14,223 nt of DNA, from positions 1-14,223 of the forward strand of contig CANIXM010000014.1 in assembly GCA_947471245.1 (NCBI GenBank), given 5' to 3'. Both the position numbers and the translations under genes were made by a program. Position 1 is the stretch's first letter, and the number at the start of each line of letters is the position of its first letter. Under the pieces are notes generated by a model. It was given only the letters and a program-made list of their open reading frames with translations, was not told where the DNA came from and did no database searches. Below, piece after piece: positions 1-6,388 of the stretch. The stretch is from Paludibacteraceae bacterium (lineage in GTDB: Bacteria; Bacteroidota; Bacteroidia; Bacteroidales; Paludibacteraceae).

Positions 1-147
1 ATTCCTGCTTGTATGTTGTGCGGTGGTTCTTTGATTTTACTTTGTGATATTGTGTCTCAACTTCCAGTCTATACATTGCCTATTAATACAGTAAGTGCTT
101 TGTTTGGAGCACCTATTATTATTTGGATTATTATTAAGAGAAATTGA
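1..147 (+). CDS. FecCD-family ABC transporter permease, C-terminal fragment
   Basis: The window opens inside a reading frame that ends in TGA at 145-147; only the last 48 residues are present. The visible tail has a hydrophobic helix, then PVYTLPINTVSALFGAPIII and a short basic end (IKRN). This is the typical C-terminus of FecCD/BtuC-type inner-membrane permeases, where a conserved Pro-Ile/Val-x-x-(V/I)-x-A-L-x-G-x-P motif precedes the last transmembrane helix. Such permeases move iron-siderophore, haem or cobalamin with a periplasmic binding protein and a cytoplasmic ATPase. The ATPase gene follows after 40 bp, which supports the call and suggests one transcript. The substrate cannot be told from this fragment. 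Confidence 0.8.
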   Translation: MPACMLCGGSLILLCDIVSQLPVYTLPINTVSALFGAPIIIWIIIKRN

Positions 148-187
148 TAATTCTTTATCAACAAGAAGTTGTGAAATTTTTAGTTTT

Positions 188-1183
188 ATGTCAATACTTA
201 CCACTCAACATCTTTCTATTGGATATTCCAAAAAAGGAATAGCACAAGTAATCCAGTCATCATTGGATTTGGAGTTACGTGCAGGTGAGTTGGTGTGTCT
301 AATCGGTCCTAATGGTACAGGTAAATCTACACTATTGAGGACTTTATCCGGATTGCAAATGAGTCTGGGTGGTGATGTGCTGATTGACGGGAAGCCCCTT
401 CATAAAATTTCAACTCAAGAAAAAGCATTGCTAATTGCATTGGTACTCACCGATAGGGTTGATGTGGAGAATGCAACAGTGAGAGACATTGTGGCTTTGG
501 GTCGGCATCCCTATTCTGCTTGGTGGGGAAGTTTGAATGGTGAAGATGAACAACTAATCAGTCAAGTGTTGGAAATGGTGCATCTGGGTGATAAGGCGCA
601 TTGTTTGTTGACCGAACTTTCAGATGGAGAACGTCAGCGAGCCATGATAGCCAAAGCATTTGCTCAGGACACCCCGATAGTGTTGTTGGACGAGCCCACT
701 GCGCATTTGGACTTGCCTAATAGGGTGGAAATCATGCTCTTGCTGCACAGGCTGGCACACACTACCAACAAAGCAATTTTACTGTCAACTCACGAATTGG
801 ATCTTGCACTTCAAGCAGCAGATAAGATTTGGCTTATTAGTAAGGAGAGTGGTGTGGAGAGTGGTGTGCCAGAGGATTTGGTGTTTAATGGTAGTTTTAA
901 TAGGGTGTTTGAAAGTCGTGCTTTCTATTTTAATGCTTCAAATGGTAATTTTTCGATGAACTATCCATTGATAAAAAAGGTTGGAGTAACAGGTGACAAG
1001 ACCAGGATGTACTGGACACTTAGAGCATTGGCGCGTGGAGGATATATGGTAGTGGAAGATGCACCTGTACGTGTAGTGGTGCATGAATTCCACTGGGAGG
1101 TAGATGATGCTATTGTGAAATCGATGAACGAATTGTTGAATTATTTAGATAAACATCCTAATGTGGCTATGACTGGTGAGTAG
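188..1183 (+). CDS. ABC transporter ATP-binding protein, FecE/HmuV/BtuD type
   Basis: A 331-residue cytoplasmic ATPase that would power the FecCD permease encoded just upstream. Walker A is GPNGTGKST (residues 40-48), the signature is LSDGERQ (144-150), Walker B is PIVLLDEP (163-170), the D-loop is AHLD and the switch histidine is H202 in STHE. The stretch ALGRHPYSAWWG (about 103-114) is typical of metal-chelate importers. The Q-loop glutamine expected near residue 88 is replaced by Thr (LVLTDR). Residues from about 245 to 331 are an extension beyond the usual ~255-residue FecE length, as I recall for Bacteroidota relatives. I chose ATG at 188, giving MSILTTQHLSIGY. The frame is open back to a GTG at 95, but that start would overlap the permease gene and add an atypical hydrophobic N-terminus. 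The substrate (iron chelate, haem or cobamide) is not resolved. Confidence 0.88.
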   Translation: MSILTTQHLSIGYSKKGIAQVIQSSLDLELRAGELVCLIGPNGTGKSTLLRTLSGLQMSLGGDVLIDGKPLHKISTQEKALLIALVLTDRVDVENATVRDIVALGRHPYSAWWGSLNGEDEQLISQVLEMVHLGDKAHCLLTELSDGERQRAMIAKAFAQDTPIVLLDEPTAHLDLPNRVEIMLLLHRLAHTTNKAILLSTHELDLALQAADKIWLISKESGVESGVPEDLVFNGSFNRVFESRAFYFNASNGNFSMNYPLIKKVGVTGDKTRMYWTLRALARGGYMVVEDAPVRVVVHEFHWEVDDAIVKSMNELLNYLDKHPNVAMTGE

Positions 1184-1339
1184 AAGTGAAGGATTGGTTT
1201 TTTTAATGAGTGATTTGTTTGGGTTTTAAATGTGAGAGCATCACCGAAATTTTATTCCTCTAAAAAAAGTAAAGATGTGATTGTAATTTATTATCTTTCC
1301 AGCATAAATGTCAAATATCTATTCACTACCAGCATTGAA

Positions 1340-2116
1340 ATGACTCGAAAATTAATACTATTAGCAGCATTGTTTTTGTCATTCGTGCCATTTTGCGATA
1401 ATTTACTCGCACAGCATTCAAAGTCCATAGCTCAATTAAGAAAAAAAGCCGAAAATGAGACCAAATGCTTTTTGAAATTTGTTGATGCCAAAAAAGGTGC
1501 TGCGATAATAAATGCTCATGTATCAATTGAGCGATTTGGCGATCTTACGACTGACTCTTTGGGCAAGGTGTACATTCACAAACCTGTCGGAGGTAAGTAT
1601 TCATTTAGTTTTACTAAGGATGGTTATGTTTCAGCTCAATACGAGTTTGAGATAATCGGCTCTACGGCAGTAGCCAATCATTTTTCCGTTTGCCCTCTTT
1701 CTACAAGTAATATCATCTATTTTGTACTTGACTGGGAGAAATCTCCTGCAGATTTGGACTTGCATTTGTTGAAAACGAATGGGTATCATGTGAACTTTAG
1801 GAACCCCAAAATAGTTTCAGGTGAAGTGGCACTGCTGGTCAAAGATGATTTTCATGGATATGGACCAGAAACGATAACTTTGTCTCGGCTGGATAACAAT
1901 GCGGTGTATTATTGTTATGTGCATGATTTTTCACATCAATATTCAAAGCGTTCTTTAACCCTTTCCTATTCCAGAGCAGTGGTGAGGGTATATGTCAACA
2001 ATGAATTGGCCTATTCCTACAAAGTCCCACCGCTTCACGCAGGTAACAAATGGACTGTTTTTCAGATTAAAAAAGGTGTTTTTAATGTTATGAATAAATT
2101 TACTGATAGCATGTAA
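1340..2116 (+). CDS. Secreted protein with beta-sandwich domain and DUF2135/YfaP-like domain
   Basis: A 258-residue exported protein of unknown function. Residues 1-24 form a signal peptide (basic MTRK, hydrophobic core, probable cleavage after LLA before Gln25). Residues about 42-108 look like a carboxypeptidase-regulatory/Ig-like beta-sandwich (DSLGKVYIHKPVGGKYSFSF, then a KDGY turn). Residues about 126-250 hold the pattern LDW-x5-DLDLHL, then DD-x3-GYGPETITL, YYCYVHDFS, a V-x-VY strand and W-x-VFQI. I associate this pattern with DUF2135/YfaP-like domains; the acidic DLDLH and DD clusters could bind metal, which is inference. The frame stays open upstream to a GTG at 1232, but the signal peptide fixes the start at ATG 1340. 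There is no lipobox. It lies 156 bp after the ATPase gene, and I see no clear promoter in that gap. Confidence 0.7.
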   Translation: MTRKLILLAALFLSFVPFCDNLLAQHSKSIAQLRKKAENETKCFLKFVDAKKGAAIINAHVSIERFGDLTTDSLGKVYIHKPVGGKYSFSFTKDGYVSAQYEFEIIGSTAVANHFSVCPLSTSNIIYFVLDWEKSPADLDLHLLKTNGYHVNFRNPKIVSGEVALLVKDDFHGYGPETITLSRLDNNAVYYCYVHDFSHQYSKRSLTLSYSRAVVRVYVNNELAYSYKVPPLHAGNKWTVFQIKKGVFNVMNKFTDSM

Positions 2117-2468
2117 GTGGATGTAAGCATTTGGTGTCTGCTTGCAGTGGCGATTAATTTATGACTAGAAAGTCGAATGTAACAGTTATGCTTTTTGAAA
2201 AACATGTTTTTTTTATTTGCAAAGAAAAATATGCAAAATGTTAGTAATCTAGTCTGTTAATGCTTGTTTGGCAAGATTGATTTGTATGCCATGAGTAAGA
2301 AATACACACATGAACTGTCGTTATGATGATTTTATTTATTATTTTTCTATGATTATTAACATTTTTCAATTATTATAATTAAATTTGCCTCTGATGAATT
2401 GGTTTTATCATCACGGTTGGTTCTAGTTATGAATTGAAAATCGACTAATAAATTAACACTAATAAGAC
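2117..2468. other. 352-bp intergenic region between the DUF2135-like and SUMF1-like genes
   Basis: AT-rich and without a credible ORF. Just after the stop of the upstream gene, GTAAGCA (2123-2129) can pair with TGCTTGC (2139-2145), but no T-tract follows, so I do not call it a terminator. A palindrome AAAAACATGTTTTT lies at 2198-2211 within an A/T-run area. A candidate promoter -7 element lies at 2380-2387 and a small hairpin at 2392-2413; these are described separately. Confidence 0.5.
2380..2387 (+). promoter_or_regulatory. Candidate Bacteroidota -7 element (TAnnTTTG)
   Basis: TAAATTTG matches the Bacteroidota primary-sigma -7 consensus TAnnTTTG exactly. It would place transcription start near 2394 and leave a 5' UTR of roughly 75 nt before the SUMF1-like gene at 2469. 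The expected -33 TTTG, about 19 bp upstream, is not clearly present, so the call rests on one short match in AT-rich DNA. TGATGA (2392-2397) and TCATCA (2408-2413) could form a 6-bp hairpin at the very 5' end of such a transcript. Confidence 0.4.
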
Positions 2469-3695
2469 ATGAACAAGCTAAAACACATAGTGATGGTTGC
2501 AATTGTGATATTCAGTGTTGTTGATTTGCGTGCCGATTTGAGTGTTAAATCATTCAAAAAAGCTACTGAAGTACTGTCCACTACCCCTCATGATATTCGT
2601 AAAGATGCTCATGGCAATGTGTCCGCTTTGGTTAAGGTTATTACTGATCAGACAGGCTACAGATGGGATGCCGAAGGAGAGTTGATCACCTTTGTCCACA
2701 AAGAGAATGGTTACTGGCTGTATTTACCCGCCACGCTCAAGCGTCTGACCATTCTCCATGAACGATTGGGGGTGGTAGCAAACTATGCATTTCCCCTCGC
2801 ACTTCAAAGTGGTGGGATCTACGAAATGGTAATTTCTACCGAAAAAATTACTACCTACGCACCCATAGTCAAACCGCAAATATTCAAAGTCAGTGCTAAT
2901 AATGTTAGCTTTGAGATGGTGGCTATTAAATCTGGTCACTTCAAGATGGGTTCAGATGACGGCATTAGTGATGAAAGTCCTGTTCATTCCGTTTTATTGT
3001 CAGATTATAGTATCGGGAGGACTGAAGTGACTGTGAGCCAATTCAAAGCATTTGTTGATGCCACAGGCTACAAAACCGAAGCAGAGCAAGGTAACGGAAG
3101 TAATATCTGGCCTTGGCCAGAAGGAAATCAATGGGTACAAACACCTGGTGTCAACTGGATGTGTAATGCTGTGGGAAAACTTCGTCCAGCTTCAGAAAGT
3201 AATCACCCAGTGGTACATGTGAGTTGGAATGACGCCAGAGCATACTGCAAATGGTTGAGCAGTGTGACCGGGAAATCATTCCGATTGCCAACTGAAGCCG
3301 AATGGGAATATGCCGCTAGAAGTGGGACTTCCATAGGCAATAAATTCTCGGGAACAGACAAAGAAAACGAATTGTCAAAATACAGTTGGTTTAGATCTAA
3401 CTCCGAAGGGCCAAATAATAATAACACAAAACAAGTAGGAGGCAAGGCGCCAAATGGATTTGGAATCTATGATATGACTGGTAATGTGTGGGAATGGTGC
3501 TCTGATCATTATGGAAGATATTTGGAAACTGTTCAAAAAAATCCAACAGGACCTGATTCTGGAACACGAAGAGTAAGAAGAGGAGGCTGTTGGAACAACG
3601 ATGCCCCAAACCTTCGTACAGCCAATAGAGATTTTGAGGATCCTGATGCCCGGTATTCAATACTAGGATTTCGGGTGGCATGTACTGGTAATTAA
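2469..3695 (+). CDS. Exported SUMF1/FGE-like domain protein with Bacteroidota N-terminal domain
   Basis: A 408-residue exported protein. Residues 1-22 are a signal peptide (cleavage likely after LRA, before Asp23). Residues about 23-128 form a domain (VKVITDQTGYRW, GYWLYLPATLKRLTILHERLG, FPLALQSGGIYEMVIS) whose pattern recurs at the N-terminus of the next gene's product. Residues about 145-406 are a formylglycine-generating-enzyme/sulfatase-modifying-factor fold: FEMVAIKSGHFKMGS (148-162), HPVVHVSW (246-253), RLPTEAEWEYAAR (272-284), YDMTGNVWEWC (334-344) and GFRVA. In active FGEs a Cys pair follows the GGS(Y/W) motif near the C-terminus; here that region reads GGCWNNDAPNLR (372-383) with Asn and Leu at the Cys positions. 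Formylglycine formation is therefore unlikely. Such degenerate domains occur in surface and gliding/secretion accessory proteins. The true role is unknown. Confidence 0.8.
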   Translation: MNKLKHIVMVAIVIFSVVDLRADLSVKSFKKATEVLSTTPHDIRKDAHGNVSALVKVITDQTGYRWDAEGELITFVHKENGYWLYLPATLKRLTILHERLGVVANYAFPLALQSGGIYEMVISTEKITTYAPIVKPQIFKVSANNVSFEMVAIKSGHFKMGSDDGISDESPVHSVLLSDYSIGRTEVTVSQFKAFVDATGYKTEAEQGNGSNIWPWPEGNQWVQTPGVNWMCNAVGKLRPASESNHPVVHVSWNDARAYCKWLSSVTGKSFRLPTEAEWEYAARSGTSIGNKFSGTDKENELSKYSWFRSNSEGPNNNNTKQVGGKAPNGFGIYDMTGNVWEWCSDHYGRYLETVQKNPTGPDSGTRRVRRGGCWNNDAPNLRTANRDFEDPDARYSILGFRVACTGN

Positions 3696-3783
3696 GTGAA
3701 CGAGTAGACAAGTAGACGACTTAACAAGTAGACAAGTAGACAAGTAGACAAGTTAATGAGTAGACGAGTAGACCAGTAAACGA
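3696..3783. repeat. 8-bp tandem repeat, 11 units, consensus GTAGACRA
   Basis: Immediately after the TAA stop at 3693-3695 come eleven consecutive 8-bp units with no gaps: GTGAACGA, GTAGACAA, GTAGACGA, CTTAACAA, three GTAGACAA, GTTAATGA, GTAGACGA, GTAGACCA and GTAAACGA. The central units are identical and the edge units are degenerate, as expected for slippage-driven arrays. There is no coding potential. Similar short arrays are familiar between genes of Bacteroidota, but I know of no established function. Confidence 0.9.
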
Positions 3784-3892
3784 GTTTTTCTAACTTGTAA
3801 CTTCTAAATGTAATTCTACTGACAATATCCTAGTTTCTCCTCCTAATTGAATGCATTGAAAAGTGTTGACTTTTCCACTTCCAAATAATGAT
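3784..3892 (+). promoter_or_regulatory. Non-coding region with candidate promoter of the PEGA/FGE gene
   Basis: This is the stretch between the 8-bp array and the conserved leader. TTGAC at 3866-3870 lies 133 bp before the start codon, and a TTGAC lies at exactly the same distance before the TonB receptor gene. The block TAATGATACGAGC (3886-3898) aligns with TTATGAAACGAGC (6276-6288), while the sequence between these blocks is not conserved. This looks like a promoter with two conserved boxes, but the 14-15 bp spacing fits neither a standard sigma70 promoter nor the Bacteroidota TTTG/TAnnTTTG promoter well. A perfect 7-bp stem with a 4-base loop (GAAAAGT, GTTG, ACTTTTC; 3858-3875) overlaps the TTGAC and has no T-tract. 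Confidence 0.35.
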
Positions 3893-3998
3893 ACGAGCAC
3901 GACAAATAAACTTTGATACACAAGGAGATATTCATGTGCGAGTTCTTCTTCTAGGTAGGGACAAGCTATCCGACAAATCAAAATCAATTATGTAACAG
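3893..3998 (+). promoter_or_regulatory. Conserved structured leader candidate, copy 1
   Basis: These 106 nt end at the start codon of the PEGA/FGE gene and align without gaps to 6283-6388, with about 82 identical bases by hand count. Strongly kept blocks are ACGAGCA, GACAAATAAACTT, ACACAAGGAGAT, ATGTGCGAGTTCT, GGGACA, GCTAT and AACAG before ATGAAAA. A hairpin TTCTT/AGGGA (3946-3950 with 3957-3961) matches TCCCG/CGGGA in copy 2, with one G-C to T-A change and wobble pairs. AAGGAGA (3922-3928) can instead pair with TCTTCTT (3944-3950), which excludes that hairpin. ATG at 3934 opens a six-codon uORF (MCEFFF, stop 3952-3954) with AAGGAG six bases upstream. I recognise no known riboswitch family. 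A dispersed repeat is the main alternative. Confidence 0.55.
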
Positions 3999-6137
3999 AT
4001 GAAAAGATTTGTCAGCCTGCTGTTGTTTTTCTTCTTTATTGTAGCACTTCTATATCCCAGAATAGAGGTTAAATATTTCCGCAAATTAGAGAATGATTCC
4101 ATAGCTACACTCCTTAAGCAAAGAAAAGATTTGTTTTCTAAGCATTATTCCTCCATTTTATTAGAAAGTAAACTAGATCGTTTTGTGTGTTATTCCGATT
4201 CCACCTTGTTGGATCGCTTTCCTATTGACAGCCAAGCTTATTGTTTGATTGTAAACCCGAATACCCGCATATTGAATTTCCGATTTTTAAAGCAAAATAC
4301 GGAATTAGCATTTCCTCTCCCTATAGCACTCGAAAGAAATGCAAGCTATGAAATGTCACTGGAGGAAGTGGAACAAGTAGCTGCCAAGTCTTTGCAATCT
4401 CCAAATGTAACAGTTCATTCGCAACCCGAAGGTGCAACGGTTTATTTAAACTCTAAAATGGTGGGTGTGACACCCTTGTCGATTTATCAACAGCCGGGTA
4501 AATATGTTTGGAAGCTTAAGTTAAGTGGTTATTTAAACGAATCGGGGATGGTTACACTCTCTGAAACAGAGTTGAAGCAGCTAACTGTTCATTTAAAACC
4601 CAATAGTGCTACAGTGCTAGTAAATACTACGCCCGAAAAAGGAGCACAAGTATTTGTAGATGGAAAAAAAACTGGTAAAATCACACCATGTACCTTAGAA
4701 AAACTGACGGTAGGGAGTCATTTGATAGAGGTAAGAAAGTTTATGTACGAAAATGAGAGCAAAAAGATAAAATTGTCGTCAGGTGAGACACAGGCTTTGA
4801 TGATAGAAATGAACCCTGATTTTGCAGATGTGACCGTCAATACACAGCCTCACTCATCAATCTATATCAATGATTATTTCAAGTCCAACGGCTATTGGAA
4901 AGGTAGGTTGAAGCCTGGAACGTATAAATTTCAAGCCTTTAACGATGCAGTTGCTGATTCGGAAACAGTAAAACTCCAGCCTGCCCAGCAACTCAATCTT
5001 GTATTGCGCCCCACCAACCTGAAGGGCGCCTTGAAAGTGACAAGCAATCCCAATCAAGCCATTGTGAAAATAGACGGCAAGTCAGTTTGTCAGACGCCAG
5101 CATTGCTAGAAACAATGCGTGTTGGGAAATATCATGTGGAGTTGTCCATATTGGGATATGCGCCTTATTCCGAATTGGTTACAGTGTTTCCCAATAAAAC
5201 GACAGTACTCAATGCCAAACTGTTTAATGGAAGAAGTGTGAATGTTACTTCACTTCCATCAGGAGCAAATATTTATATCGATGGTGTTTACAAAGGAAAG
5301 ACTCCATTCAAGGGCAAAATGATATACGGAGGGCATACGGTGAGAATAGAGAAAGCGGGTGTGGAAAGTGAGCGACTGGTGTTTTTGCCACCAGCGGGCG
5401 GAGAAACCAACTTTCAATTCAAAGTCAACCAGATTTTTCGTAACTTTACAGATACGGCAAGCAATTGCACATTTGATATGGTAGCACTCCGTGGAGGTGT
5501 GTTTCAAATGGGGAGTGAGAGTGGCGAGAGTGCCGAAAAACCAGTTCATACGGTATCCATTAATAGCTTCTATATCAGTACTACAGAGGTGACACAAGAG
5601 TTGTGGGTAAGCGTAATGGGTGAAAATCCAAGTACATTCATTGGCAGTAAACGATTGCCAGTGGAAAACATCACGTGGGATAGAGCACAACAGTTTATAA
5701 TAGCGCTCAACAAACTTACAGGAAAAAAATACCGCTTCCCCACAGAAGCTGAGTGGGAGTATGCCGCCTCTACAGCACCCAATGGAAACACCCAAACAAT
5801 ATGGGCTGGGGTGAATGATGATTTTAGTCTTAGTGATTATGCTTGGTTTGATGTCAATTCGCGTAAAAAAACACACCAAGTAGGAACAAAATTACCTAAT
5901 GTCAATGGACTCTATGACATGAGTGGTAATGTGTCCGAATGGTGCTCAGACTGGTATGATACCTATCCCAACTATCCGGTTTACAATCCAGTAGGAGCAA
6001 TTATTGGGATGTATAAAGTGAGCCGAGGTGGAAGCTGGTATCGGACAGCTCGAAATTGTCGGGTTTACTTTCGTGATTTGAATAGTCCAAGTAGCAAATC
6101 GGACAATATCGGTTTAAGGCTGGTGATGAGTCAGTAA
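3999..6137 (+). CDS. Envelope protein: N-terminal domain, five PEGA repeats, SUMF1/FGE-like domain
   Basis: A 712-residue protein. Residues 1-20 are a hydrophobic signal peptide or anchor with no clear cleavage site. Residues about 22-125 are a diverged copy of the N-terminal domain of the gene at 2469 (compare YCLIVNPNTRILNF and FPLPIALERNASYEM). Five PEGA-like beta domains follow, at about 136-200 (SQPEGATVYLN), 204-271 (TTPEKGAQVFVDG), 276-337 (TQPHSSIYIND), 343-408 (SNPNQAIVKIDG) and 412-475 (SLPSGANIYIDG). PEGA domains are found in surface and cell-wall proteins. Residues about 491-710 are an FGE-like domain: FDMVALRGGVFQMGS, RLPVENITW, RFPTEAEWEYAAS, LYDMSGNVSEWCSDW. Of the FGE Cys pair only the second seems kept (C687 in GGSWYRTARNC), the first being Arg, so enzyme activity is doubtful. 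Expression probably involves the conserved leader directly upstream. Likely function: periplasmic or surface scaffold (inference). Confidence 0.82.
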   Translation: MKRFVSLLLFFFFIVALLYPRIEVKYFRKLENDSIATLLKQRKDLFSKHYSSILLESKLDRFVCYSDSTLLDRFPIDSQAYCLIVNPNTRILNFRFLKQNTELAFPLPIALERNASYEMSLEEVEQVAAKSLQSPNVTVHSQPEGATVYLNSKMVGVTPLSIYQQPGKYVWKLKLSGYLNESGMVTLSETELKQLTVHLKPNSATVLVNTTPEKGAQVFVDGKKTGKITPCTLEKLTVGSHLIEVRKFMYENESKKIKLSSGETQALMIEMNPDFADVTVNTQPHSSIYINDYFKSNGYWKGRLKPGTYKFQAFNDAVADSETVKLQPAQQLNLVLRPTNLKGALKVTSNPNQAIVKIDGKSVCQTPALLETMRVGKYHVELSILGYAPYSELVTVFPNKTTVLNAKLFNGRSVNVTSLPSGANIYIDGVYKGKTPFKGKMIYGGHTVRIEKAGVESERLVFLPPAGGETNFQFKVNQIFRNFTDTASNCTFDMVALRGGVFQMGSESGESAEKPVHTVSINSFYISTTEVTQELWVSVMGENPSTFIGSKRLPVENITWDRAQQFIIALNKLTGKKYRFPTEAEWEYAASTAPNGNTQTIWAGVNDDFSLSDYAWFDVNSRKKTHQVGTKLPNVNGLYDMSGNVSEWCSDWYDTYPNYPVYNPVGAIIGMYKVSRGGSWYRTARNCRVYFRDLNSPSSKSDNIGLRLVMSQ

Positions 6138-6255
6138 TTCGAATTGAAATTCAGGATTAGCTAGCTTGTTTCAGATAGTATAATCTAATGATTAGACTCA
6201 AATTCTAGTATTTGATTTGAAACTGAAATGAAATAATTTTTTGTAGTGGTCGTTA

Positions 6256-6282
6256 TTGACACAGATTTTTATGTTTTATGAA
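6256..6282 (+). promoter_or_regulatory. Candidate promoter region of the TonB receptor gene
   Basis: TTGAC at 6256-6260 lies 133 bp before the start codon, the same offset as in the upstream PEGA/FGE gene, and TTATGA (6276-6281) runs into the conserved ACGAGC of the leader. Only these two boxes are shared with the other copy. The call is based on conservation of position, not on a good match to a known sigma consensus. Confidence 0.35.
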
Positions 6283-6388
6283 ACGAGCATGACAAATAAA
6301 CTTAGACACACAAGGAGATGTTTATGTGCGAGTTCTCCCGTCAAGTCGGGACAGGCTATGTGACATATAAAAAATTAATTATTAACAG
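6283..6388 (+). promoter_or_regulatory. Conserved structured leader candidate, copy 2
   Basis: This is the second copy of the 106-nt element, here before the TonB-dependent receptor gene. The stem TCCCG (6336-6340) and CGGGA (6347-6351) with a six-base loop is perfect. GGAGA (6314-6318) can alternatively pair with TCTCC (6334-6338), and the two pairings exclude each other. CACA and TGTG (pairing across the AAGGAG) are identical in both copies. ATG at 6324, six bases after AAGGAG, opens a 22-codon uORF (starting MCEFSRQVGTGYV) whose TGA at 6390-6392 overlaps the receptor ATG as ATGA, the geometry of translational coupling. Copy 1 lacks this long uORF. No known riboswitch core was recognised. 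Confidence 0.55.

Noticed and set aside
95..187. Upstream GTG start for the ABC ATPase
   Set aside because: It would overlap the permease gene and add residues unlike the family. ATG at 188 gives the normal N-terminus.
3858..3875. Rho-independent terminator (GAAAAGT-GTTG-ACTTTTC)
   Set aside because: The stem is perfect but AT-rich and not followed by a T-tract, and it overlaps a TTGAC conserved in both leader copies.
3934..3954. Conserved regulatory leader peptide in the shared leader
   Set aside because: The uORF has six codons in copy 1 and 22 in copy 2, with only the first four residues in common, so a conserved peptide is not supported.
3893..3998. Cobalamin, TPP or SAM riboswitch before the PEGA/FGE and TonB receptor genes
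   Set aside because: I could not find the conserved core sequences of these families, and the element is short. It is better left as an unrecognised leader.
5259..5879. 206-codon - strand frame inside the PEGA/FGE gene
   Set aside because: It lies fully inside a well-supported + strand gene, and its product shows no recognisable domain or signal peptide.
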